This document shows positions 41,732 to 49,884 of a stretch of DNA of 64,000 nt, in pieces. The position numbers were made by a program, and so were the translations under genes. The number at the start of each line of letters is the position of its first letter. The stretch's first letter is position 1. Origin of the DNA: Tuwongella immobilis (GTDB taxonomy: Bacteria > Planctomycetota > Planctomycetia > Gemmatales > Gemmataceae); assembly GCF_901538355.1 (NCBI RefSeq), contig NZ_LR593887.1, positions 186,001 through 250,000 of the forward strand, written 5' to 3'. The notes beneath the pieces are model-generated. The model was not told where the DNA came from and did not search any database. It saw nothing but the letters and a program-made list of their open reading frames with translations.

Positions 41732-42822
41732 GATGACCCCGGCGGCAGAAACGACGCGGTACGGCTGGCGATCGACGCCGATCCGACCGAGTGTCGGCGG
41801 AGTTCGTCGGTGCGTTGGGCTTGCTCTATTTTGGGGTTCCACAGAGTGGATGTCAAATGCCCTTCGCAAAATCGGCAAGCGGGCATGCCCCGAAACCAAG
41901 TCAGTTGATGCTTGGCAAATTGTCGCGTTCGTGCCTGGATGCGATCAATCGCCTGCGGCAAGGTCATTTCGCCTCGCAGATGCGCGGCCAGTTCCGCGTA
42001 GCCCACCGCTTGGGCGGCTTCTCGACTCAGCGGATGGGGCAGCGCCAGCAAGGCCCGCACTTCGTCCAACCAGCCCGCGTCGAGCATCGCCAGCACCCGG
42101 GCGTTGATGCGCTCGTGCATCTCCGCGCGTGGTCGATCGATCACCAAACATCGTGGGACAGTTGGTTCATCGTTGGGCCGTGGCTCACGATTGGCGGGGG
42201 ACCATTGCGTTTGTCGGGCTGAAATCGGGGTACCTGTCAGCGTGAATACTTCTAGCGCGCGCACGATGCGGCGGGTATCGTTGGGGTGCAGTTTGGCCGC
42301 GGCGACGGGATCGACTTCCGCCAACCGTCGATGCAAAGCCAGTGCGCCGTGTTCGTCGCCGAAGGCGGTGAGTTCGGCGCGGAGTTGGGCATCGGCGGGC
42401 GGGGACTCAAACAGTCCTTCCAATAATGCCTTCAGATACATCGGCGTCCCCCCGACAAACAGCGATTGTTTGCCACGAGAGTGGATGTCTTGCACACAAG
42501 CGGCCGCCTGTTCGAGCCAAGCCACAACGCTGCTGGATTCCCAGGGATCGAGCGTATCCAACAAGTGATGCGGAATTCGGGCCTGATCGGACAGACTCGG
42601 CTTGGCGGTGCCAATGTCCATGCCCCGATACAAGGTCATCGAATCCAGCGCAATGATTTCGGCATTCAACTGCTCGGCCAATTCCAGCGACAATGCCGAT
42701 TTGCCCGAAGCGGTTGGCCCGGTGAGAATCAACGAATCGGCAAAAATTGCGGGATCCACCACCACGTCGGTTTGCTCGCCAAAGGTTCTTGCACCGATTT
42801 TTCGCCGCTTGGCCCAATCCAC
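41728..42822 (-). CDS. miaA: tRNA dimethylallyltransferase
   Basis: GTG at 42822 with GGAGG about ten bases upstream (364 residues). The P-loop GPTASGKS (34-41), DSMTLYRGMDIGTAKPS, the HHLLD segment, GGTPMYLKALLEGL and the RQFAKHQLTWFRG motif near the C-terminus are diagnostic of MiaA, which adds the isopentenyl group to A37 of tRNAs reading UNN codons. The C-terminus continues about 40 residues past the usual end with a polar tail. It shares four bases with the FHA gene and is divergent from the HAD gene. Confidence 0.95.
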   Translation of the reverse strand: MDWAKRRKIGARTFGEQTDVVVDPAIFADSLILTGPTASGKSALSLELAEQLNAEIIALDSMTLYRGMDIGTAKPSLSDQARIPHHLLDTLDPWESSSVVAWLEQAAACVQDIHSRGKQSLFVGGTPMYLKALLEGLFESPPADAQLRAELTAFGDEHGALALHRRLAEVDPVAAAKLHPNDTRRIVRALEVFTLTGTPISARQTQWSPANREPRPNDEPTVPRCLVIDRPRAEMHERINARVLAMLDAGWLDEVRALLALPHPLSREAAQAVGYAELAAHLRGEMTLPQAIDRIQARTRQFAKHQLTWFRGMPACRFCEGHLTSTLWNPKIEQAQRTDELRRHSVGSASIASRTASFLPPGSS

Positions 42823-42891
42823 CCTATTTTATCCTCCGATCGTTTGCGGTACAGTTGCAATTGGGCCAGAATTTTCGGGAAAATGACCATC

Positions 42892-43713
42892 ATGAGCGAA
42901 TTTCCTGCCAGTGTCGAGGTGGTGCGGTCGCTGCGGCCACGAGGCGGCTTTCGCGCGGTGATGTTCGACTTCGATGGCACGCTGTCGCTGGTGCGCGGCG
43001 GCTGGATGGAGCTCATGACCGAGCAAATGCTCACGGTCCTCCGCGATGCCGGTAGCCAAGAACCCGAGCCAATGCTGCGCCATCGCATTGTGCAATTCAT
43101 TCTCGACTTGGTCGGCCAGCCGACGATGCGGCAAATGGAACGGCTCGCCGATGAGGTCGCCCGACTCGGGGCCACTCCCCAATCGCCGGATGTCTATCTG
43201 AGGAATTTCCTGCGGGAGTTGAAAATTCGCGTCGAAGCGCGCATGACCGCCATGACCGTTCAAGGCGAAGATCCCGAGCGATTCCGGGTGCCCCATGCCA
43301 TTCCGATGTTGGATTGGCTGCAAGGGCGGCAAGTGCCCTGTGTGCTGGCCAGCGGCACCGAGCGCATTCATGTGGTGCGCGAAGCTCGGGCCTTGCAGTT
43401 GGTGCCGTTCTTCGGCGAGCGCATTTACGGGCCGGGTGATGGCCACGTCTTTTCCAAGCGGGCCGTCATCGAGCAGATGATGCACGAATGGGGCATTCCC
43501 GGCGAGCAGATTCTCGGCTTTGGCGACGGGGTCAGCGAAACCGAGGAAATCCACCGCGTCGGCGGAATTGCTGTGGCGGTGGCCTCCGATGAGTCCGGCG
43601 GCGGAATCGTTGATCCCATCAAACGCGAACGCCTGATTCGGGCGGGTGCCGACCTCGTGATTCCCGATTACCGCGATGCACTGCCGTTGTTGCATTGGCT
43701 CTCCACCCATTGA
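42892..43713 (+). CDS. HAD-superfamily phosphatase
   Basis: ATG 42892 is preferred (273 residues; ATG 42883 adds three); the longer upstream frame overlaps miaA and is spurious. The HAD motifs are FDFDGTLS (Asp26, Asp28), the LASGT segment (motif II), a Lys in the FSKRAVI region and ILGFGDGVSETEEI (motif IV). A cap domain of about 100 residues lies between motifs I and II, as in phosphoglycolate-type phosphatases. It is the first gene of a five-gene plus-strand run with the DHS-like protein, PfkB kinase, PnuC and NadR, so its substrate is probably a phosphorylated intermediate of that pathway. Confidence 0.8.
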   Translation: MSEFPASVEVVRSLRPRGGFRAVMFDFDGTLSLVRGGWMELMTEQMLTVLRDAGSQEPEPMLRHRIVQFILDLVGQPTMRQMERLADEVARLGATPQSPDVYLRNFLRELKIRVEARMTAMTVQGEDPERFRVPHAIPMLDWLQGRQVPCVLASGTERIHVVREARALQLVPFFGERIYGPGDGHVFSKRAVIEQMMHEWGIPGEQILGFGDGVSETEEIHRVGGIAVAVASDESGGGIVDPIKRERLIRAGADLVIPDYRDALPLLHWLSTH

Positions 43714-43724
43714 GAATGGTTCCC

Positions 43725-44714
43725 ATGCCCTACCCGCAATTTGATCGTTCGCAACTGCGGATTCAGCCGTTGGCCAATCGCCAGCACGATTTGACGCTGG
43801 CGCATCTGGTGCCACTGGGGACGACCGCCCCGGATTGGAGTCACCCGTCTGTGCCGATCCTCGGCGAGCGACTCGCCCAGGCGAAGCGTCGCGGGGCGGC
43901 ACGCATGTTGGTCATGGGGGCACACGTCCTGCGGGCCGGGGTGCAGGCCCAACTCATCGACCTGATGGAACGCGGCCTGATTGACCATGTCGCCGTCAAC
44001 GGAGCCGGGCCGATTCACGATTGGGAATTCGCTCTCATCGGTGCCAGCACCGAAAGCGTCGCCCGCTATGTTTCCAGCGGGGAATTCGGCCTCTGGCAAG
44101 AAACCGGCCGCATCAACGACGCGGTGCGCGATGGCGTCGCCGCCGGCATCGGCATGGGCGAAGCCATTGGCAAGGTCATCCACGAGGGGGATTTCCCCCA
44201 CAAATCCGTCAGCATTTTGGCGGCGGCGTATCGGCTGCGGGTGCCGTTGACCGTCCACATCGGCCTGGGATACGACATTATCCACGAGCATCCCAATGCC
44301 GATGGCGCGATGCTGGGGCAGGCCAGCTACACCGATTTTCTGATTCTCGCCCAGGCGATTACGCGGCTGGAAGGTGGCGTCTGTCTAAATTTTGGCTCGG
44401 CGGTAATGGGGCCGGAAGTCTATCTCAAGGCGCTGGCCATGGCCCGAAATGTCGCCCATCAGCGCGGGGAAGCCATCCGCAAATTCACCACTGCCGTCTT
44501 CGATCTCGTTCCGTTGGATGATGATTACCGCAAGCAGGCGCCGAAGACCGACCCCCGCTATTACTTCCGCCCCTGGAAGACGATTTTGGTGCGAACCGTC
44601 GCCGATGGTGGGGAAAGCTATTACGTCCAAGGCGATCACGCGGTGACGTTCCCGCATCTGCACGCGGCGGCAGTTCAGGCCGATGCCACCCTCCCGAATG
44701 GAGGTGCCGCATGA
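43725..44714 (+). CDS. Deoxyhypusine synthase-like protein
   Basis: From ATG 43725 there are 329 residues (ATG 43716 adds three). The sequence aligns by eye with deoxyhypusine synthase: [11 protein letters not shown] for [27 protein letters not shown] for [41 protein letters not shown] for the GMIILGGGVVKHHI block, and [10 protein letters not shown]...[13 protein letters not shown] for the SWGKI...ASLVFPLLVA end. In that alignment Lys285 falls on the catalytic lysine. True DHS is NAD-dependent and acts on eIF5A, absent in bacteria, so the substrate here is unknown; homospermidine synthase-type chemistry is an alternative. Its stop overlaps the PfkB start (ATGA). Confidence 0.6.
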   Translation: [329 protein letters not shown]

Positions 44715-45736
44715 CCCGCGATCATTTGCAACGCATTCTGGATGCCTTGCCCGGAAAAACCATCGGCCTCATCGGGGATCTATTTTTGGATCGATACTTG
44801 GAAATCGATCCCGCGTTGGATGAGCCGTCCATCGAGACGGGCCTGACGGCGTATCAGGTCACGCGTGTGCGCTCGGTGCCCGGTGCGCTCGGCACGGTGA
44901 TGAACAATCTCGTGGCGCTGGGCGTCGGGCGGATCATCCCGATTACCCTCATCGGCGACGATGGCGAAGGCTACGAACTTCGGCAAGCCCTTGCCGCTCA
45001 ACTGCCAATCGTCACGCATGCCGTGCGCGATCGCTCCCAAGGCCGCACCCCCACCTACACCAAGCCGCTGCGCATCTCCCCGAATGGGCCACCGGTTGAG
45101 TTGAATCGGCTGGATATCAAAAATCGACAACCGACGCCGCCTGCCGATGAACAATTGATGATCGATGCACTCGAGCAATTGTGGCCGACATTGGATGCGC
45201 TGATGGTGCTGGATCAGGTCAGCGAGCCAAATTGCGGGGTGATTACCACGCGGGTTCGGCAGCGCATCTCGGAATTGGCAAGCGAGAATCCCGAGCGATT
45301 TGTGCTGGCCGATAGCCGCGAATTGTTCTCGGAATTCCGGGATATGGCGATCAAACCCAATCGCCGCGAAGCGCTCAGCCATGTGCCCGAAGGGACCGAT
45401 TTCGATTCCGCCCTGCGGATGATGAGTCTGCGGTCGGGTGGATTGGTTTTCGGCACCGATAGCGAGCAGGGCATTCGCTTGGTGACGCGCGATGGCACGC
45501 TGACTGTGGTGCCGGGCTACCCCGTGACTGGGCCGATTGATCCGGTGGGAGCGGGGGACAGCACCAGCGCGGGGATTCTCTGCGGCATGGCCGTGGGAGC
45601 GACGCCGGAGCAGGCCGCCGCCTTGGGCAATCTCGTCGCCAGCATTACCGTCCAGCAGATTGGCACCACCGGCACCGCCACGCCGGAGCAGGTGTTGGCC
45701 CGCTGGGACGAAGTCACCGCCCGGAATTCGAGCTGA
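44711..45736 (+). CDS. PfkB-family carbohydrate kinase (HldE/RfaE-like)
   Basis: The 341-residue protein starts in the ATGA overlap. The PfkB signatures are present: an N-terminal IGLIGDLFLDRYLEIDP block, the VPGALGTVMNNLVALGV glycine region and the C-terminal anion hole DPVGAGDSTSAGI with catalytic Asp at about residue 283. The order and spacing resemble the heptose-7-phosphate kinase domain of HldE more than ribokinase, but there is no cytidylyltransferase domain. Paired with a HAD phosphatase in the same operon it could handle a sugar phosphate. The real sugar is unknown. Confidence 0.78.
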   Translation: MTRDHLQRILDALPGKTIGLIGDLFLDRYLEIDPALDEPSIETGLTAYQVTRVRSVPGALGTVMNNLVALGVGRIIPITLIGDDGEGYELRQALAAQLPIVTHAVRDRSQGRTPTYTKPLRISPNGPPVELNRLDIKNRQPTPPADEQLMIDALEQLWPTLDALMVLDQVSEPNCGVITTRVRQRISELASENPERFVLADSRELFSEFRDMAIKPNRREALSHVPEGTDFDSALRMMSLRSGGLVFGTDSEQGIRLVTRDGTLTVVPGYPVTGPIDPVGAGDSTSAGILCGMAVGATPEQAAALGNLVASITVQQIGTTGTATPEQVLARWDEVTARNSS

Positions 45737-45745
45737 AAGCGCCGC

Positions 45746-46324
45746 ATGAGCATCATCGAATGGATCGCCGCCATTACCGGCGTCATCAGCGTCGTCCTCA
45801 CCGCCCGCGTCCACCTATGGGCGTGGCCGATTGGCATCGTCAACGTGCTGCTCTACTTCTGGATCTTCTGGAACGAGCGACTGTATAGCGATGCGCTGCT
45901 GCAAGTCTATTTTCTGGCGATGTCGATTTACGGCTGGTGGCATTGGCTGCGCCGCGGTTCGCAGACCGATGCCCGCCAGGATGCGCTGCCCGTGCAGTGG
46001 CTACCCACCCGGCGCATGTTCGGAATGCTGCTGCTGACGCTGCTGGCAGCGCTGGGGTGGGGGGCGATCATGGCCCGCTGGACCGACGCCGATTTTCCGA
46101 TTCTGGATGCCATCATTGCCATGTTCAGCGTGTTGGCCCAATTTTGGATGGCCCGCAAACTGCTCCAGGCGTGGCCGGTCTGGATCGCTGTCGACGTCCT
46201 GGCCGTCGGCGTCTATTCCGCCAAGGGGATGGTGCCGACGACGATTCTGTACGCGCTGTTTTTGCTACTCGCAATCGGGGGATGGTGGCAATGGCGGGCC
46301 CGATACCGACTCGCCCAGGGGTGA
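45746..46324 (+). CDS. pnuC: Nicotinamide riboside/NMN transporter PnuC
   Basis: The 192-residue protein is the usual PnuC size, with about seven hydrophobic helices (IIEWIAAITGVISVVL, LWAWPIGIVNVLLYFWIF, LLQVYFLAMSIYGWWHWL and more). The WPIGIVN...LYSDALLQVYFLAMSIYGWWHW block is the PnuC ligand-channel signature. PnuC takes up nicotinamide riboside, which NadR then phosphorylates. The gap to the PfkB stop is nine bases. Its stop overlaps nadR's start as TGATG, within a 15-bp tandem repeat. Confidence 0.93.
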   Translation: MSIIEWIAAITGVISVVLTARVHLWAWPIGIVNVLLYFWIFWNERLYSDALLQVYFLAMSIYGWWHWLRRGSQTDARQDALPVQWLPTRRMFGMLLLTLLAALGWGAIMARWTDADFPILDAIIAMFSVLAQFWMARKLLQAWPVWIAVDVLAVGVYSAKGMVPTTILYALFLLLAIGGWWQWRARYRLAQG

Positions 46325-46342
46325 TGCGCCCAGGGGTGATGC
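46313..46342 (+). repeat. 15-bp tandem repeat across the pnuC stop and nadR start
   Basis: GCCCAGGGGTGATGC occurs twice in tandem (46313-46327, 46328-46342) and a third degenerate copy follows. Each copy contains AGGGG and TGATG, so pnuC ends in the first copy while both copies offer an ATG for nadR. Confidence 0.85.
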
Positions 46343-47310
46343 GCACAGGGCTGATTCTGGGCAAATTCATGCCCCCGCATCAGGGGCATCTGCTCTGCAT
46401 CGAGATGGCCAAGCGATTGGTCGATCGGTTGACGGTGCTGGTCTGCTCGCTGCCGGATGAGCCGATTCCCGGCGAGCGGCGCTTTGCCTGGCTGCGTGAG
46501 CGATTTCCCGATTGCGAGGTGCGCTGGTTGAACGAGGTTGTGCCGTCCGAGCCAAGTCAGCATCCCGACTTTTGGTCGATCTGGAAGGCGACTATCCGCC
46601 GATTTGTGCCGACTGGGCCAGACTATATCTTTGCCAGCGACGACTACGGCGCGACTTTGGCCGACTTGCTGGGTGCCCAGTGGGTGCCGGTCGATCGGGA
46701 TCGCGTGCTGATGCCAATCTCCGGGACCGCCATCCGCAATGCTCCGCTCACCCATTGGGAGCATCTGCCGGAATTCGTGCGGCCGTACTATCTGCGGCGA
46801 GTCTGCATCTTTGGCCCGGAATCGACCGGCAAAACCACACTCGCCCGGCAGTTGGCCGCGCACTATCGCACGCAGTGGGTGCCCGAATTCGCACGCGGCT
46901 GGATCGACGCCAACCCCCGCGACTTGGCCCCCGACGATTTCCCGTTCATCGCTCAAGGACAAATTGCCTTGGAAGATGCGCTCGCCCGGCAAGCCAATCG
47001 CGTGTTGTTCTGCGATACCGATCCGCTCACGACCACGCTTTGGGCGATGGAATTTCTCGGGCGGATTCCCGACCCCGTCTCCCAACTGGCCGCCGAGCGA
47101 CGCTACGATCTGACGCTGTTGCTGCAAGTGGATGTCCCCTGGGTGGCGGATTCGCAGCGATTCTTGCCGCATGCGCGTCGGGAATTCTTCCAAAAGTGCG
47201 AACAGGCGTTGCAGCAAGCCGGGCGAGCGTATGTGACCATCACCGGCGATTGGGCCGAACGCTGGCAGCAAGCGTGTGCCGCGATCGATGCGTTGCTCGC
47301 CAGAACGTAA
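46324..47310 (+). CDS. nadR: Bifunctional NMN adenylyltransferase / nicotinamide riboside kinase
   Basis: From ATG 46324 there are 328 residues (ATG 46339 in the second repeat unit also fits). The N-terminal nucleotidyltransferase domain has GLILGKFMPPHQGH (H19-x-x-H22) and the ISGTAIR motif (132-138). The C-terminal P-loop kinase has GPESTGKTT (164-172). There is no N-terminal helix-turn-helix, so unlike enterobacterial NadR it should not repress. The two domains make NMN from nicotinamide riboside and NAD from NMN. Coupled to pnuC it forms a complete NR salvage unit. Confidence 0.92.
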   Translation: MRPGVMRTGLILGKFMPPHQGHLLCIEMAKRLVDRLTVLVCSLPDEPIPGERRFAWLRERFPDCEVRWLNEVVPSEPSQHPDFWSIWKATIRRFVPTGPDYIFASDDYGATLADLLGAQWVPVDRDRVLMPISGTAIRNAPLTHWEHLPEFVRPYYLRRVCIFGPESTGKTTLARQLAAHYRTQWVPEFARGWIDANPRDLAPDDFPFIAQGQIALEDALARQANRVLFCDTDPLTTTLWAMEFLGRIPDPVSQLAAERRYDLTLLLQVDVPWVADSQRFLPHARREFFQKCEQALQQAGRAYVTITGDWAERWQQACAAIDALLART

Positions 47311-47371
47311 AATCCGAGGAAAATGTCGGGAATTGGGGAGACTTCCGGTTCCTGTTGGGGTTCAATCATTA

Positions 47372-47401
47372 CGGGTCGTTCTATCGCTGCCACACGACCC
47401 G
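47372..47401 (+). promoter_or_regulatory. Leader hairpin before the DUF1592 gene
   Basis: CGGGTCGT (47372-47379) pairs perfectly with ACGACCCG (47394-47401), six bases before the GGAGG ribosome site of the next gene. It may end the nadR transcript or affect translation. Confidence 0.4.
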
Positions 47402-47422
47402 CCTGCCGGAGGAACCTGCCCC

Positions 47423-49882
47423 ATGTCGTTGCGGACCATTTTACTGCTTGCTGGCCTTGTTGCGGTGAGTGCCTCCGGGATCACCGTCCTGCGGCTGCGC
47501 TCCCAAGCGAAGTCCACGTTTGATGCCGTTGCTTCGCCGCAATCGCTTGCATCATCGGGGGTTGCGCCGAATGCGGCTTCCGGGACTGGGCCGGATTCGT
47601 CTGCCTTGGCGGCGACTCCGAGTTTGCCCGGAGTCACCCAGCCGGTGGCCTTCCAAAAGCAGCCAAGCGAATATGATACCGTATTGCAGCCGTTCCTGGC
47701 AAAATATTGCAACACTTGCCATAATGATGTCAAGCAGTCGGCTGGGCTGATCCTCACCGATTACGTCAACGAAGCCGTCGCCAAGAAGCGGCGCGAAGTC
47801 TGGTTGCTGGTGGCGGATAACGTCGCGAGCAAGGCGATGCCGCCCAAGAATGGGCCGCAACCCACGCAGGCGGAACGGGATGCGGTGCTGAAGTATCTCA
47901 CCGGCAAACTCACCGCCATCGAATGCGGTGTGGAGCACAACCCCGGCCGCGTGACCCTGCGTCGGCTCAACCGCGCCGAGTACAACAATACCATCCGCGA
48001 CCTCATCGGCATCGATTTCACTCCCGCCGATGATTTCCCGTCCGACGATGTTGGCTACGGATTCGACAACATTGGCGATGTGCTGTCGCTGCCGCCGATT
48101 CTGCTCGAAAAGTATCTCAACGCCGCGGAACAGGTCATGAATCGGGCCATTGTCGATGAAGGGAATATCGCCTCATCGAAGCAAATGTATCGGCCCCAAA
48201 ATCTGATCGTCTCGAATCGGGAATTCAAGCAGCGCGGCATGATTAGCTTCCATAGCAATGGCACCGCGCACATTCCGTTCAACTTCCCCGGTACGAGCGA
48301 ATACATCATCCGCATTCGCGCCTGGGGCGATCTGGCTGGGCCGGACTTGCCGCGACTGACCGTGCGGCTGGAAGACAAAGTCATCAAAACCTTTGCGGTG
48401 AACGCCACCCCCAGCAAGCCGATGATTTGCGAGGTGAAGGTGCGTGTCGATGGTGGCACGCGGAAAGTCACCGCCGAATTTGACAATGACTATTACGAAG
48501 ATGTCAAGCCGCGACCCAAAGACCGCAATTTGTACATCGGCGGCATCGAAATCGAAGGCCCGTTGTCGCCGGTGCAGAAGCTGCTGCCGGAATCGCATCA
48601 GCGCATCATGATCGCGCGGCCGACCACGCCGGGCAGTGGCGAAATTGCCGCTCGCAAAGTGCTGACGGCATTCGTGACGCGCGCCTATCGCCGCCCCGCG
48701 AAGCCGCAAGAAATCGAGCGACTGCTGGCATTGGTTCGCAAGATGGCCGCGCAAGGGGAGCGATTCGAGGAGCAAATCCGCATCGCCTGCCGAGCCGTGT
48801 TGGTGTCGCCGCATTTCTTGTTCCGCGTCGAGGCCGATCCGCCTGCCGGTCAAGAAGTCCGCAAACTCAACGACTACGAATTGGCCAGCCGGTTGTCCTA
48901 CTTCCTTTGGTCGAGCATGCCGGATGCGGAGCTATTCCGGGTGGCGGATCGCGGGGAGTTGAGTCGGCCCGAGGTGTTGCAGGCGCAAGTGAAGCGGATG
49001 CTGGCCGATCCCAAATCGCGGGCGCTGGTCGAGAATTTCGCCGGGCAGTGGCTGCAACTGCGGAATCTGCAAACGATTGCGCCAGATCGTCGTCAATTTC
49101 GCGGCTTCGATGAATCGCTCCGCGATGCCATGCGTCAAGAAACCGAACGGTTCTTTGAGCATGTGATGCGAGAGAATCGTTCGGTGTTGGAATTTTTGGA
49201 TTCTGATTACACCTTCGTCAATGATCGCTTGGCAAAGCACTACGGATTTGTGAATATCAGCGGATCGGAATTCCGAAAGGTGAAATTGCCGGATGCACGT
49301 CGTGGGGGCATTCTCACGCATGCGAGTGTGTTGACGGTAACCTCGAACCCGACTCGGACGAGTCCGGTGAAACGCGGTAAGTGGGTGCTGGATAACATTT
49401 TGGGCACGCCACCGCCACCGCCGCCGCCGGATGTGCCGGAACTGGAAGATTCCAAGCAGTTGACTGGCACGCTTCGGCAAAAGATGGAGCAGCACCGGGC
49501 CAACCCCACCTGCGCGAGTTGCCATCAACGCATGGATCCGCTCGGGTTTGGTTTCGAGAATTTCGATGCGGTCGGAGCGTGGCGCAGTCGCGATGGCGGC
49601 GATGCGATCGATCCCTCGGGAGTGCTCCCCGCCGGCGAGAAATTCCAAGGGCCAGCCGAACTGCGTAAAATTCTTCTGGGCAAGGCCGACCTGTTCCGAC
49701 GCTGTTTGGCCGAGAAGATGCTCACCTTCAGCCTGGGCCGCGGACTGGAATTTTATGACAAATGTGCGCTCGATGAGATTGTGACGAAATTGAAAGCGGA
49801 AGACGATCGCTTCGCCGCCCTGGTGATGGGGATTGTCCAAAGCGAACCATTCCAAAAACGACGCAATAAGCGAGGGGAATAA
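47423..49882 (+). CDS. Planctomycete DUF1587/DUF1592/DUF1588/DUF1585 c-type cytochrome protein
   Basis: GGAGG ten bases before ATG 47423 sets the start (819 residues; the 49 codons before it are spurious). Residues 1-20 are a signal anchor. A haem-binding CNTCH lies at 96-100. The core carries the DUF1587/1595-like start (VTLRRLNRAEYNNTIRDLIGI), DUF1592 (YELASRLSYFLWSSMPDAELF) and DUF1588 (RRGGILTHASVLTVTSNPTRTSPVKRGKWVLDN). Next comes CASCHQRMDPLGFGFENFD, a second CxxCH, and a DUF1585 end. These proteins are periplasmic and regularly paired with a DUF1552 protein, as here. The function is unproven; extracellular redox or polymer oxidation has been suggested by the domain type only. Confidence 0.92.
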   Translation: MSLRTILLLAGLVAVSASGITVLRLRSQAKSTFDAVASPQSLASSGVAPNAASGTGPDSSALAATPSLPGVTQPVAFQKQPSEYDTVLQPFLAKYCNTCHNDVKQSAGLILTDYVNEAVAKKRREVWLLVADNVASKAMPPKNGPQPTQAERDAVLKYLTGKLTAIECGVEHNPGRVTLRRLNRAEYNNTIRDLIGIDFTPADDFPSDDVGYGFDNIGDVLSLPPILLEKYLNAAEQVMNRAIVDEGNIASSKQMYRPQNLIVSNREFKQRGMISFHSNGTAHIPFNFPGTSEYIIRIRAWGDLAGPDLPRLTVRLEDKVIKTFAVNATPSKPMICEVKVRVDGGTRKVTAEFDNDYYEDVKPRPKDRNLYIGGIEIEGPLSPVQKLLPESHQRIMIARPTTPGSGEIAARKVLTAFVTRAYRRPAKPQEIERLLALVRKMAAQGERFEEQIRIACRAVLVSPHFLFRVEADPPAGQEVRKLNDYELASRLSYFLWSSMPDAELFRVADRGELSRPEVLQAQVKRMLADPKSRALVENFAGQWLQLRNLQTIAPDRRQFRGFDESLRDAMRQETERFFEHVMRENRSVLEFLDSDYTFVNDRLAKHYGFVNISGSEFRKVKLPDARRGGILTHASVLTVTSNPTRTSPVKRGKWVLDNILGTPPPPPPPDVPELEDSKQLTGTLRQKMEQHRANPTCASCHQRMDPLGFGFENFDAVGAWRSRDGGDAIDPSGVLPAGEKFQGPAELRKILLGKADLFRRCLAEKMLTFSLGRGLEFYDKCALDEIVTKLKAEDDRFAALVMGIVQSEPFQKRRNKRGE

Positions 49883-49884
49883 CC

